A stretch of DNA of 64,000 nt from Methylomonas rhizoryzae (GTDB lineage: Bacteria; Pseudomonadota; Gammaproteobacteria; Methylococcales; Methylomonadaceae). Every line of letters begins with the position of its first letter. Positions within the stretch are counted from its first letter, which is position 1. Of the stretch, positions 27,272-36,222 are shown in pieces. Under the pieces are notes generated by a model. The model had not been told where the DNA came from. It was given only the letters and a program-made list of their open reading frames with translations, and did not search any database. The stretch spans positions 1,550,001-1,614,000 of the forward strand of contig NZ_CP043929.1 in assembly GCF_008632455.1 (NCBI RefSeq), read 5' to 3'. A program made the position numbers and the translations under genes.

Positions 27272-28381
27272 ATGACCGATTTTGCCGATACCGATTTATT
27301 CCAGCCCGTCGCGATAGGCGCTTGGCAACTTAATAACCGCATCGTCATGGCACCGCTGACCCGCTGCCGCATCAGCCACGACGGTATCCCCGGTCCGTTA
27401 CAAGCCGAGTATTACGCGCAAAGGGCCGGCGCCGGCCTAATTATCAGTGAGGCGACCAATATTTCGCCGCAAGCTAGAGGTTACGCTTACACCCCCGGCA
27501 TTTATACCGCGGCGCAAATCGAGGGCTGGAAGCTGGTTACCCAAGCGGTGCACGCCGCAGGCGGAACCATCGTCTGTCAATTGTGGCACGTGGGACGTTT
27601 TTCGCATGCGTCCTTACAGCCCGGCGGCGCCCTGCCGGTGGCGCCTTCAGCGATAGCCGCCGACGGCGAAACGTTTACCGAACAGGGCATGCAGCGGGTT
27701 TCCACGCCGCGTGCGTTGGAAACCGCCGAAATCGCCGGCATAGTCGAACAGTATCAACACGCGGCCTTATGCGCTAGGCAAGCCGGCTTCGACGGCGTGG
27801 AAATTCATAGTGCCAATTGCTATTTGCTGGAGCAATTTATTCGCGATTCCACCAACTTGCGCACCGACCGCTATGGCGGCAGTATTGAAAATCGTATCCG
27901 GTTGGTGTTGGAAGTGGTGGATGCGGTCGCTGCCGTTTGGGGCAGCAGCCGAGTCGGCATCCGTTTGTCGCCCGTCACCCCGGCGGCCGGCAATACGCCA
28001 CTGGATAGCAACGTGATGGCCACCTACGGTTATTTGGTCGGCCAGCTCAACGCTTACGGTCTGGCCTATCTGCATTGCGTGGAAGGTTCTACCCGGCTGT
28101 CCAGAGAGGTGCCGGCCGGTATCAATCTGGCGCAGATCAGAGCCTTGTTTCAAGGGCCGTATATGGCCAATAATTTATACACCCGTGAACTGGCCTTGGC
28201 AGCCCGACGCGAGCAACGTGCCGATTTGATTTGCTTCGGCAGACCATTTATCGCCAATCCGGATTTGGTGGAGCGGCTTAAGGCTGATTGGCCGCTGGCC
28301 GAAGCCGATAAAGCGGTTTGGTACGGAGGCTGGTCGGCGGGGTATACCGATTGGCCGGCGTACGCTGCAACCGCCGGCTGA
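27272..28381 (+). CDS. Old Yellow Enzyme-family alkene reductase
   Basis: The product is 369 residues. The FMN-barrel motifs are clear: NRIVMAPLTRCRI, GLIISEATNISPQARGY, QLWHVGRFSH, VEIHSANCYLLEQFIRDSTN and RYGGSIENRIRLVLEVVDAV. The enzyme reduces activated C=C bonds or nitro groups with NAD(P)H. In the substrate loop the usual HGANGYL reads HSANCYL, a change of two small residues with unknown effect. AAGGATTAAG precedes the ATG. NemA-like is a fair description, but the physiological substrate is unknown. Confidence 0.9.
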   Translation: MTDFADTDLFQPVAIGAWQLNNRIVMAPLTRCRISHDGIPGPLQAEYYAQRAGAGLIISEATNISPQARGYAYTPGIYTAAQIEGWKLVTQAVHAAGGTIVCQLWHVGRFSHASLQPGGALPVAPSAIAADGETFTEQGMQRVSTPRALETAEIAGIVEQYQHAALCARQAGFDGVEIHSANCYLLEQFIRDSTNLRTDRYGGSIENRIRLVLEVVDAVAAVWGSSRVGIRLSPVTPAAGNTPLDSNVMATYGYLVGQLNAYGLAYLHCVEGSTRLSREVPAGINLAQIRALFQGPYMANNLYTRELALAARREQRADLICFGRPFIANPDLVERLKADWPLAEADKAVWYGGWSAGYTDWPAYAATAG

Positions 28382-28408
28382 TGCGCAGTCGCTAAACGGA
28401 ATTTCCCT

Positions 28409-29212
28409 ATGTACAAATACGACGGCTTGGTGGTGCACCAAAGCTTCGATGAAGAAGGCGTGATCGAAGTGGTCGAAAAAAGCGGCGAACGCGCGCTGCA
28501 TTTCGGTTCTTCGGCCCGGCAAAGCAGTATGCTGATCAGCGCGCCGGATCGGTTGCACTCGTTGTATGCCAGAGCGATGATGGCGCTGCTGCTGTTCCAG
28601 GAGCAGCCGCGCGACGTTCTAATGATAGGTTTGGGCGGCGGTACCATCGCCAAATTCATGTTGCGTCAGTTTGCCGATTGCCGCCTGTTCGTCGTCGAGT
28701 TTCGTAGTAGCGTGTTAAAGGTGGCGCGTAGCCATTTCGGTTTGCCGTTCGATCCGCGCTTGAAAATCAAAATCGGTTGCGGCGCCCAACATGTATCGCA
28801 GCAAAGCCGCGAGTACGATTCGTTATACGATTTGGTGATGATCGATGCCTACGACCACGACGGCATGGCACCGGAAGTCAGCAGCGAACTATTCTTCGAC
28901 AATTGTCGAACGCTATTGAAAAGCCACGGCATGTTGGCTATCAATCTTTGGGGGACTCAACAGGACTTGTTCAAGCAAGTCAGTTGGAATTTGGGCCGGG
29001 TGTTCGACTGGCGCCAGGTGTTTCTGCCGGTGCGCAACCGCGGCAATATCATAGCGTTTGCTTTCGGCCGGGATTTCCCCAAACCGACTTATAAAACCTT
29101 GGCGGATAGGGCTATGCGCTTGGAACAGCGCTATCAACTGGAGTTTCCGGCCTATTTGCTGGATATCAAGCGCAATAATCCGAGAAGTATCGGCAGAATC
29201 GTCAATAAATGA
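28409..29212 (+). CDS. Spermidine synthase-like methyltransferase-fold protein
   Basis: The product is 267 residues with the polyamine synthase / Rossmann methyltransferase core: MIGLGGGTIAKFMLR, CRLFVVEFRSSVLKVARSHF, YDLVMIDAYDHDGMAPEVSS and LLKSHGMLAINLWGT. In spermidine synthases the IDAYD aspartate is catalytic. The N-terminal domain that binds the polyamine is short, so the reaction may differ. It follows the alkene reductase by 27 bases and converges with the GNAT gene. Confidence 0.75.
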   Translation: MYKYDGLVVHQSFDEEGVIEVVEKSGERALHFGSSARQSSMLISAPDRLHSLYARAMMALLLFQEQPRDVLMIGLGGGTIAKFMLRQFADCRLFVVEFRSSVLKVARSHFGLPFDPRLKIKIGCGAQHVSQQSREYDSLYDLVMIDAYDHDGMAPEVSSELFFDNCRTLLKSHGMLAINLWGTQQDLFKQVSWNLGRVFDWRQVFLPVRNRGNIIAFAFGRDFPKPTYKTLADRAMRLEQRYQLEFPAYLLDIKRNNPRSIGRIVNK

Positions 29213-29220
29213 GCGGGAAG

Positions 29221-29700
29221 TTAGTCGTCGAGCAACAAGCGCATCGCTAACATCTTGGATGGGGCAAAACCGTGTTTACGATAAAAATCTTGTGCCGTTT
29301 GGTTGTCGGCGTCGGTTAACAAGGTGATGCGCTTGCAACCCGTTGTCCGGGCCGTGGCGATTGCCGCCTCGATCAGGCGCGAACCTACGCCGCAGCCGCG
29401 CAATTCCGGTAACACCACAACGTCTTCCAATAGTGCAACCCGTGCCCCTAAGGCGGTGGACACGGTAAACAATAAATTGACCATGCCGACGATACGGCCT
29501 TGTTGTTTTGCCACCAATAAGGTCCCCAGTTCCGGATGCTGTAATATCGTTTGCAAACCCCGCTGTTGGCGGGAAACATCGGCGGCGAATTCCGTTTCCT
29601 GTGCGAACAAGAGTCCCAGCAAGCGGCATAACTCCGCTATATCGGCTGCGGCGGCGGTTTCAATGTCAATATCCGCCCGGCTGTGGTCGGCTGCCGTCAT
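29221..29700 (-). CDS. GNAT-family N-acetyltransferase
   Basis: The product is 159 residues from the ATG at 29700, which overlaps the TGA of the upstream response-regulator gene (ATGA). The acetyl-CoA motif is clear in VALLEDVVVLPELRGCGVGSRLIEAAI, and the C-terminal DNQTAQDFYRKHGF is typical. The acceptor is unknown. Tight coupling to the regulator suggests a joint role, but nothing else supports one. Confidence 0.85.
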   Translation of the reverse strand: MTAADHSRADIDIETAAAADIAELCRLLGLLFAQETEFAADVSRQQRGLQTILQHPELGTLLVAKQQGRIVGMVNLLFTVSTALGARVALLEDVVVLPELRGCGVGSRLIEAAIATARTTGCKRITLLTDADNQTAQDFYRKHGFAPSKMLAMRLLLDD

Positions 29701-30632
29701 GCCGGGGGGTAGGGTTCGGCGGAGGCCAGGCTGATTTCCGCCGCTACACAGTTGCCGCAGCCTAAATAGTCCAAACGGCTGAACGCCAGACTGCGGGCCA
29801 TGGCGATGCCGCGGCCGTGGTTGTCCATGATGCGTTCCATGCTCATTTCTAGAAACGGCTGCCAATCGAAGCCCTGACCTTGGTCTTGAATGGTAAAGCG
29901 CAAACAGCGATCGGCGCGGCTGAAATGGATGCTGGCTACTTTTTCTTTATATTCCGGCAAATCAAGCCGGCGCTCGATTTCGTCCGGCAAGGCCGAGTGG
30001 GCGAGAAAATGCGTCTTTTCGTCGTAAGTAAGTCCCAGATTGCCGTGTTCTACCGCATTCAGCATCAGTTCTACCAAACCTAAGTGAGCCAGTTGCCGGG
30101 AGGGGCACAAGCGCGACAGCCAATCGGCGATGTAGCGGGCTTCTTGAGGGGTGCGAAAACTGAATTGCGCTTGAGTCAGATGGGTTAAGGTATGCCAGTT
30201 TTGTTCCGATTCGCGCATATGCAGACGCTCGGAGCGGTCGCGTACCGCGGTGGCAACGACTGCGCGGATTACTTCCGGCTTGAACGGTTTGGCAAGATAG
30301 TAAAACGCCCCTTCGTACAGGCCTTCGGCTATTTGCTCGGCAGACGAGGCGGAGGTTTGCAGAATCACCGGTAATAGCTTCAAACGGTCGTGGCGCTTGA
30401 TGCGGCGGAGTAAATCCAGGCCGTCCATGCCCTGCATAAATCTGTCCAGCAAAACCGCGTCGAATTTGTCGGGATTATCGACGAGTGTATCCCATGCTTC
30501 TTCCGCACTTTGTGCGGATTCCAACAGACAACCGCTGCCTTCCAAAAATTCGGATATGGCAAATTGGTTGAAGGGTTCGTCGTCGACGACCAACAACACC
30601 GGATTTCTTTCTGCGATAGGCGAATGCTTCAT
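29697..30632 (-). CDS. Response regulator with C-terminal RsbW-like ATPase domain
   Basis: The product is 311 residues. The receiver domain (about 1-130) has VDDEP, the phosphoacceptor D63 in LLDRFMQGMDG and K in YYLAKPFKP. The C-terminal half is a HATPase_c domain of the anti-sigma or RsbW class: ELMLNAVEHGNLG (N box) and FTIQDQGQGFDW (G1 box), without a His-phosphotransfer helix. Such proteins act as partner-switching or output kinases. It is upstream of and overlapping the GNAT gene. It lies about 330 bases from the end of mxaL on the same strand and is probably transcribed separately. Confidence 0.8.
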   Translation of the reverse strand: MKHSPIAERNPVLLVVDDEPFNQFAISEFLEGSGCLLESAQSAEEAWDTLVDNPDKFDAVLLDRFMQGMDGLDLLRRIKRHDRLKLLPVILQTSASSAEQIAEGLYEGAFYYLAKPFKPEVIRAVVATAVRDRSERLHMRESEQNWHTLTHLTQAQFSFRTPQEARYIADWLSRLCPSRQLAHLGLVELMLNAVEHGNLGLTYDEKTHFLAHSALPDEIERRLDLPEYKEKVASIHFSRADRCLRFTIQDQGQGFDWQPFLEMSMERIMDNHGRGIAMARSLAFSRLDYLGCGNCVAAEISLASAEPYPPA

Positions 30633-30963
30633 CGGCCCGGACCAAGCTTAAGTCATACTGATAAAAGCCGTACGCCGGTTAGGCGTACGAAATAAACGCC
30701 GAATTCTATCAGGCTAATTTCAACCTGTAAGTTGGCATAGCCGGATGCAGCGCTAAATACCAAATCTTTATCTGTTGCTGGAGAACATACAGGTGTTGCA
30801 GCTTAAGAAAACGCTCGGCTCTCGATTAAAGGATAACTTGCTTGCAGAATATAATCAACGTTAGTAATGTTGTTGATTTTTTGGGGATAAAGCGTGTTTT
30901 TTACTTATACTTACCGGTTTGGATAAGCCTCTATGCTTAGAGAATAAACTAGCCAGCTCGCTT
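30633..30963. other. Intergenic region between mxaL and the response regulator
   Basis: The 331 bases carry no convincing gene. An 8-bp perfect hairpin (30669-30676 with 30682-30689, loop GGTTA) lies about 37 bases upstream of the regulator's ATG, in its probable leader. The part from 30700 to 30960 is AT-richer than its surroundings and should contain the regulator's promoter and the end of the mxa transcript. Confidence 0.5.
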
Positions 30964-31887
30964 TCAAGCCACAGCTATTAACAACATGATGAGCGCGGTC
31001 AGCGCGTACCATGGACGGATGTCGCGAGCCTGAGACGTGTCAATCGCTAAGTCGGCGGACTCGACGAGTTGCAACAAATCGCTGTCGGACGATAGACGCC
31101 GATAGCTTAGCCCGGTTTCGCCGGCCAATTGCTGTAAATACGCTTCTTGCAGCGCGCTGAGATGTTCGCTACCGCTGGCGGCGTGTTTGCCGAACGGTGC
31201 GTTTCTAGCGTCGTAACCTTCTATTTGTTCCGGGTTGAGGTCGGAGATACCGAAACTGGAACGGTGCGGTACCTCGTCCGGACCGTAATGGCCTATGCGC
31301 CGGCCGGTTTCGTCGAATTTAGGGATGGGTACGGCCTGTAACCCGCCGCTACCTAGAATCAAGCCGGTGACTTTGCCTTTAAGTGGGGAAAAATCGCTGC
31401 GATAGCGCGAGTTGACAGGCGGAGCCTCCTGCCCGTCGCTGACGAATACCAGTTTGGCGTTTTTCCCCTGCATCAATTGCAGTGCGCTCGACAAGCCGCC
31501 GGCGATACGGCTGTCGGCCGCCCAAGCCATGCGCCAATCCAAGGCCTTGATGCTTTGCTCGAGTTCCGAATAAGCCGAGCAGACTTCGACCGGTTCAAAC
31601 AACAGGGTGGAACGCCGCTCGGTAAACACGCCCAAACCGATTTCCGAACCGCACGGCAAGCGGAGTATCAATTCGCTCAAACGGTGTTTGACGAAGGCCA
31701 GACGGCTGACCGGCTGGCCGGCCAGCGTGTAATCCTCCGCATTCATGCTGCGGGTAATGTCGATCACGAAGGTCAGGCGGTAAATCGGCCCTTCTTGTTG
31801 CCGGGTCGGAAAGGCGAACAGCGTCGCCATTGCCAGCAGCGCCAACAGCAGCGTAGTGAAACGATAATCGAATAGCAGCTTGAGCAT
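30964..31887 (-). CDS. mxaL: MxaL, von Willebrand factor A-type maturation protein
   Basis: The product is 307 residues with an N-terminal membrane helix (FTTLLLALLAMATLFAF) and a C-terminal one at the very end (LTALIMLLIAVA). Between them is a VWA domain; its metal site reads DITRSMN, a variant of DxSxS with Thr in place of the first Ser, and VFVSDGQEAP is the later metal motif. MxaL is one of the MxaA/C/K/L/R/S proteins required to build active calcium methanol dehydrogenase. It is the last mxa gene on this strand, 54 bases after mxaK. Confidence 0.85.
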   Translation of the reverse strand: MLKLLFDYRFTTLLLALLAMATLFAFPTRQQEGPIYRLTFVIDITRSMNAEDYTLAGQPVSRLAFVKHRLSELILRLPCGSEIGLGVFTERRSTLLFEPVEVCSAYSELEQSIKALDWRMAWAADSRIAGGLSSALQLMQGKNAKLVFVSDGQEAPPVNSRYRSDFSPLKGKVTGLILGSGGLQAVPIPKFDETGRRIGHYGPDEVPHRSSFGISDLNPEQIEGYDARNAPFGKHAASGSEHLSALQEAYLQQLAGETGLSYRRLSSDSDLLQLVESADLAIDTSQARDIRPWYALTALIMLLIAVA

Positions 31888-31941
31888 GCGGATGGCGGGC
31901 CTGATAGTGCGAAACAGTGGGCAAAGATAGAGCTTGGATTT

Positions 31942-32532
31942 TCAGGGCAAGCCGCGCGGAAAGCCCGGCAGACTGGTCCACAATTCGGAAGGGCGGGCAG
32001 CATCGTCGTCCGTTGCGGGACTGATTCGATCTAATTCCGGCAATAGCCGCATCGCCGTTTCCAAGTTGAATTTCGCGTCCCAGAAGCCGTCGTCCGCTGT
32101 CAATGCTTGCCGGTATGCCTGCTTGGCCAACGTTAATAGCGGTACGGCTTGATTGAGGCGGCCGGTCTCGATTTCGGCCAGTGCCTGCGAAAGGTAGAGA
32201 TTGCCCAAGTTATAACGGATGCGCGCTTGCAGACGGTTGCCGTTTCCTACCTCCGCGCCGAGGTCGACGATGCGGCTCAACACCGCCAAGGTTTGGTCGT
32301 AACGGCGCTTGCCGTACAAATAATTCGCATAAGCCAGTTGCAGTTCGACGGCGGCGTAGCGGTCCGGTTCGGTGTCCGGCGTTTCGGCGCTTTGCCCGGT
32401 ACCGGCGGCCGTCCAATCGGCAATGGCTTGATTGACGGTTCGGATGCGGTAAAGGTTTGCGGCTTGGACGGCCGCCAGAAACAAGCAAGCCGCTAAAGCC
32501 GCCCACAGCAAGGTATGCCGTATGCTTCTCAT
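31942..32532 (-). CDS. mxaK: MxaK, membrane-anchored TPR-like maturation protein
   Basis: The product is 196 residues. The ATG at 32532 overlaps the mxaC TGA (ATGA). An N-terminal anchor (HTLLWAALAACLFLAAVQAA) precedes helical repeats of the tetratricopeptide sort (YAANLYR-like pairs; RIRYNLGNLYLSQALAEIE, KQAYRQALTADDGFWDAKFNLE). MxaK is needed for calcium insertion or stability of methanol dehydrogenase in other methylotrophs. A longer open frame across 31942-33843 reaches past this start but shadows mxaC and is not a gene. Confidence 0.8.
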   Translation of the reverse strand: MRSIRHTLLWAALAACLFLAAVQAANLYRIRTVNQAIADWTAAGTGQSAETPDTEPDRYAAVELQLAYANYLYGKRRYDQTLAVLSRIVDLGAEVGNGNRLQARIRYNLGNLYLSQALAEIETGRLNQAVPLLTLAKQAYRQALTADDGFWDAKFNLETAMRLLPELDRISPATDDDAARPSELWTSLPGFPRGLP

Positions 32533-33515
32533 GCCGTTCTTACCTCCAGTAATTTGATGCCTAACAACAAGCCGATCAACCCTGCCGCCCAGGCGTAACA
32601 CCGGCCGGTCAAATCGCGTCTGGGGACGGTGTCCCGATAATGCAGCGGTAAGCGTTCCAGCCGGTCGATGTCGGCGATGGCGCGTTGCATGGCGCCGGGA
32701 TCTTCCGCTTCGTAAGCTTGATAGGGAATGTTCAGACTGCTGAAAAAGCGGTGCAGGTAACGCTCCGGCATGGCTTGGGCGTTGTCGTCGCGCGGGTCTT
32801 CCGGTTCCGAGAACAGGCCGGGACTGTTGGCGGTGCGCAAAAACAACCAATACAAACCTACTTGCTGCTGCTGGAATTGCACGCGCAAAGCGGCTTCGGT
32901 CTCCGGCGCAATCACCGCCGCTCCGTCCGATACCAACAACACGATGCGGGCGCCGCTGACCGGTTGCTGGCGAAAATAGCCGAGCGCCAAGGCCAAGCCC
33001 TTGCCGATGTTGGTATAAGCCAGGGCCGGGCCGGAACTGGCGGCTATCGCCGCGCGTATCGCCGCGCGGTTTTCGGTCAACGGCATGACGAATAAGGGAG
33101 AGGTGCTGTATTCGGCCAGTCCGATCAAGTCTTGCTCGCGCCGCGCTACGAATTCGCTCAACAGGCGACGCGCGGCGGCGGCTTTGGATTCCTCGCCGCC
33201 GCTCGGAGCGCCGCCGGCGAAGCTGTTGTCCATGCTGTTGCTGCGGTCCAGCAACAACACGATATGCGCACCGTGGCCTATGCGTTCCACCCGTTGCTGT
33301 TCGAGGTGCATGCCTGCCAGCCCCAGGATCAATGCCGCCAGCGCCGCAGCTCCCAATAGCCGTATCAGTAGCGTCAAGGCTTGCGACCAGGGATCGGGCG
33401 GCAATATATCCAGCCACGGGTAGACGTTCGCTTGCATGCCGCTGCGTAGCAGGGGTATCAGACTGAGCAGCAGTCCGGCTAAAATCCATGGGGTGTCGAA
33501 TGCCGGCGCGTTCAT
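32529..33515 (-). CDS. mxaC: MxaC, von Willebrand factor A-domain protein
   Basis: The product is 328 residues starting at the ATG at 33515, which overlaps the mxaA stop (ATGA). Two N-terminal membrane helices (WILAGLLLSLIPLL and LLGAAALAALILGLAG) precede a VWA domain with an intact metal site, VLLLDRSNSMDN, and VLLVSDGAAVI. A final helix (AAGLIGLLLGIKLLE) closes the protein, as in aerotolerance BatA-type proteins. MxaC works with the MoxR-type ATPase MxaR in methanol dehydrogenase maturation. Confidence 0.88.
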   Translation of the reverse strand: MNAPAFDTPWILAGLLLSLIPLLRSGMQANVYPWLDILPPDPWSQALTLLIRLLGAAALAALILGLAGMHLEQQRVERIGHGAHIVLLLDRSNSMDNSFAGGAPSGGEESKAAAARRLLSEFVARREQDLIGLAEYSTSPLFVMPLTENRAAIRAAIAASSGPALAYTNIGKGLALALGYFRQQPVSGARIVLLVSDGAAVIAPETEAALRVQFQQQQVGLYWLFLRTANSPGLFSEPEDPRDDNAQAMPERYLHRFFSSLNIPYQAYEAEDPGAMQRAIADIDRLERLPLHYRDTVPRRDLTGRCYAWAAGLIGLLLGIKLLEVRTA

Positions 33516-34447
33516 AGTCGCCCGCATTCGATTTGTCGGCATAGGCGGCCGAGTTCCTGCAATTTGCGCCAGTCCTCCGCGCTGACTTGGCTTTGGCCGC
33601 CGAACAATACCCGGTCGGACAATTCGAAGAACCAAACGATGGATGGCGCCGCACGGCGGTACGCCGGTTGTGCCTGGTAAAACCCCTCCAAACCGTGGGC
33701 GAATAGCGGCTTGCCGTACAAGCTGTTAAAGGCGCGGTGCAGCAACGCCAGGCCGCGTTGCGGATCGGCGATAGGCACCTTGGCCAATTCACGTTGCAAG
33801 CGTTTGAAGATTCGCCGTTTAGGCCAGACCGGAAATATCCCATATCGGTAAGCCAGATAGGCGGCGAGTGCGAATGCGCCGGTTAGGCTGGCGGAGAGCA
33901 GCTTTAGCGGGCCGGCCGCGGACAATGGTTCGGCTGCGGCATTCGGGCGGCGATAAGGCAGGCCGTCGGCGTCTTTACGTACCGCCAGTTCCTGTAACGG
34001 CGCCAAGCTGAACGGCCAAGCCGGCACGCTGTGTTCCAGCGTTTTACCGGCTTGATTGAATTGCAATTGAAATCCCGGAATATTCAGCATTTTTACTTCG
34101 TTGGCGGCGTAGAACACTTGATAAGTCAAATCGATCACGGTATGGCCCGTGTCCTCTTGGTGCGCGATAGTGGCCCGGCTGAGATGCAGCCAACGGTTCA
34201 AATCGCCGGGCGCAGGCACGCTGGCCGGGTTCAGCGTGGTGTCTTTGCGGGTTTGAAATTCGATGCGGTGGTGAATGACGTCGCCTATCAGATATCCGTA
34301 TGGACGTGGCGTTTGAAAAGCGAATTCATCGATTGCCGGTGGCAGGGACGACGAGCAGCCGGCCAGCAAAGCGGCCCCTAGCAAGGCCGCGCCGGTACGA
34401 GATTGTAGTAGTCCGGTCCGGTTGGTCATGGCGTTGCACAGTGTCAT
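33512..34447 (-). CDS. mxaA: MxaA, lipoprotein-like maturation protein
   Basis: The product is 311 residues. The ATG at 34447 overlaps the mxaS stop (ATGA). A lipoprotein signal LLGAALLAGC lies near residue 30. A periplasmic beta-rich domain is followed by a membrane helix (SLTGAFALAAYLAYRYGIF) and a cytoplasmic helical tail (AFNSLYGKPLFAHGLEGFYQ). MxaA has been tied to calcium insertion into methanol dehydrogenase. A second in-frame ATG six codons on would also give a full signal peptide. Confidence 0.85.
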   Translation of the reverse strand: MTLCNAMTNRTGLLQSRTGAALLGAALLAGCSSSLPPAIDEFAFQTPRPYGYLIGDVIHHRIEFQTRKDTTLNPASVPAPGDLNRWLHLSRATIAHQEDTGHTVIDLTYQVFYAANEVKMLNIPGFQLQFNQAGKTLEHSVPAWPFSLAPLQELAVRKDADGLPYRRPNAAAEPLSAAGPLKLLSASLTGAFALAAYLAYRYGIFPVWPKRRIFKRLQRELAKVPIADPQRGLALLHRAFNSLYGKPLFAHGLEGFYQAQPAYRRAAPSIVWFFELSDRVLFGGQSQVSAEDWRKLQELGRLCRQIECGRL

Positions 34448-35283
34448 AACGCGTGTTGCAGGAAATAGCGATTAATGGGGGCGGACCGGTAACGGCCTTC
34501 CAGGAACAAGGGTTCGCGGCCGAAGTCTCGCAAGCGTCGGCCCAGCGCCACGCGGCGCCGTTGGTAAGCCTGTTCGATGCGTTGTTTCAATTCGGGACGC
34601 AAAAACACGCTGCGGTCGCGGCCGGTTTCCGCGTCTTTCAGACGAGCCAAGCCCCAGTTCGGCAGGGTGGCGTATTCGCTTGGATCCCAACACACTACGG
34701 GTACCAGTGCGTGCCCGGCTAGCGGTGGTATCAAAGCGTTTAGTTCGGTCAACGAAAAATGAAAGTCCGACAGCAAAAAAATCAGGCTGCGCCGCTTGGG
34801 CAGCAAAGGCGCGACGCTGCGCAAGCTCCGGGCGTCGCCGCCAACCCGATAGCGACGTAACTGTTCCGCTAATTTGCGTAAGGTGTGCGGCAGATTGCAG
34901 GCAGGTACCAGCCAATCCGGCGTCGCTGACGGGCCACAACCGATAAAGCCGAAACGGTCGCCGTATTCGTAAGTGGATTGCGCCGCGGCCGCCACGAAAT
35001 CGCCGACTAACGTCAGCTTGTTGCCCATGGAAGCCGACAAATCGGCAATGACGTAAACCGTCAACTGGCTGGGTTGTTGGTAAACCCGTACCCGGTAGCC
35101 GCCGAACGGGTCCAGCAGGCTGGCGCGCAGATCGATGCGGCGCGGGTCTGGGTTGGCTATCAGCGGTTCATGGCGCTTGAATAACTGGCCGGCGCCCAGC
35201 ATTTGTCCGGGATGGGCGCCCGGAAATACACCAGGTAGCGCATGCGTCAAGCGGTATTGGAAACCGGCGATTTCGTTAGTCAC
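34444..35283 (-). CDS. mxaS: MxaS, DUF58/VWA-like protein
   Basis: The product is 279 residues of the DUF58 family. The VWA-type metal motif is seen in VYVIADLSASMGNK, and SLIFLLSDFHFS marks the second metal position. In MoxR systems a DUF58 protein works with the ATPase and VWA partners. It ends in an ATGA overlap with mxaA and starts four bases after the membrane protein gene, consistent with one transcript. Confidence 0.88.
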   Translation of the reverse strand: MTNEIAGFQYRLTHALPGVFPGAHPGQMLGAGQLFKRHEPLIANPDPRRIDLRASLLDPFGGYRVRVYQQPSQLTVYVIADLSASMGNKLTLVGDFVAAAAQSTYEYGDRFGFIGCGPSATPDWLVPACNLPHTLRKLAEQLRRYRVGGDARSLRSVAPLLPKRRSLIFLLSDFHFSLTELNALIPPLAGHALVPVVCWDPSEYATLPNWGLARLKDAETGRDRSVFLRPELKQRIEQAYQRRRVALGRRLRDFGREPLFLEGRYRSAPINRYFLQHAL

Positions 35284-35287
35284 AATC

Positions 35288-35914
35288 TTATTGATTCAAA
35301 ATCAAATACAACGCAACGCCGGCGCCGCACAGATAACCCGGGGCCAAGTATTTGATCGGCAAGTCCATAACCAACTTAACCAGACCCGAACAACTGTTGT
35401 CCTGCCGGTGGTAGATCGATTCGCCTAACAGCCACAACAGCGAATTGGCGCAGGCGAGGGCCAAGATGGCCGGTACGCCCACGTCGCTGAACAAGAACGA
35501 CTTTTCCGCCAGCAGCGTCGAGCGTTCGCTGGTGTGCAGGAAATTGGCGAGCAAAATTCCTATCATCAAACCGCCCTCGTCGAAGGCGACCAAAAAAAAC
35601 GTATAGCACAGGCGGCGTAGCGGATCGGACAGCAAAGTTGCTTGCGGCCAATGGCGGGCGAGATACAGCAGCGGCAGAATGATGCCGAACAGCAATAGGC
35701 CGATCACCGCCAGCAAGATCCAGAAGTGGTAACCCACGGCGTCGTTGACCGCGCTGGTGTAATAGGCCGCGTAGGCCACGTCGGCCTGACTGTCCAAGCT
35801 TTGTGCGACCAAAGTGCCGATCAGGCCTACGCCGGCCCAGGTAAGGTAGGTTTCGGCGTAGTGGTTTAGGCCGGATTTCGGGATGATTTGTTTGGTTAGT
35901 TCTTTGAGGTTCAT
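35288..35914 (-). CDS. Uncharacterised membrane protein in the mxa cluster
   Basis: The product is 208 residues with about five hydrophobic segments (YLTWAGVGLIGTLVAQSL; FWILLAVIGLLLFGIILPLLY; YTFFLVAFDEGGLMIGILLA; VPAILALACANSLLWLL; YLAPGYLCGAGVALYLIL). I recognise no family. It sits between mxaR and mxaS, four bases from mxaS, with 300 bases of repeat-rich sequence between it and mxaR. A role in methanol dehydrogenase assembly is likely from position alone. It has no counterpart in the classical mxaFJGIRSACKL list. Confidence 0.7.
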   Translation of the reverse strand: MNLKELTKQIIPKSGLNHYAETYLTWAGVGLIGTLVAQSLDSQADVAYAAYYTSAVNDAVGYHFWILLAVIGLLLFGIILPLLYLARHWPQATLLSDPLRRLCYTFFLVAFDEGGLMIGILLANFLHTSERSTLLAEKSFLFSDVGVPAILALACANSLLWLLGESIYHRQDNSCSGLVKLVMDLPIKYLAPGYLCGAGVALYLILNQ

Positions 35915-35929
35915 AGGTTTTTATTATGT

Positions 35930-36222
35930 GTCGCTATCGCGACGGTTTTTAATGCCGGTTCGCGCACCGGCGGGCGCGATACTTTTCTTTGCTCCGCCGA
36001 AGAACAGTATCCAAAAGCAAGGCGGCCCCGATGCCGCTTTCTTTGGGTACTTTCTTTTGGGCAAGCAAAAGAAAGTACCTCGTGTCGGGCCGAGACCCGA
36101 CTGCAAAACCAAGCCGTCGCGCAGCAACACCAAATCGCAAGCCAACAATCCATAAAAGCCTTCTCCCGGAAACGCCTATCGGTTTATTCCGGGCTACACA
36201 ATCTAACAATCCGTCAGCGTTA
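35930..36222. repeat. Intergenic palindromic elements between mxaR and the membrane protein gene
   Basis: This 308-base gap (35915-36222) holds no supported gene. 36046-36059 and 36066-36079 form a perfect 14-bp inverted repeat with loop GGCAAG. 35930-35945 is a 16-base self-complementary core (GTCGCTATCGCGACGG) that also occurs at 18039-18054. The GC-rich, palindromic make-up is that of dispersed REP-like elements. Several short frames run through it in all directions, as repeats often allow. Confidence 0.65.

Noticed and set aside
30853..30880. A 7-bp stem with a T-run near AATCAAC...GTTGATTTTTT.
   Set aside because: The T-run is on the plus strand, where no gene ends; on the minus strand, which mxaL uses, there is no T-run.
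31942..33843. A 633-codon open frame on the minus strand across mxaK and mxaC.
   Set aside because: Only its last 196 codons (from 32532) code for MxaK; the upstream part lies out of frame over mxaC and has low-complexity Arg/Ser-rich sequence.
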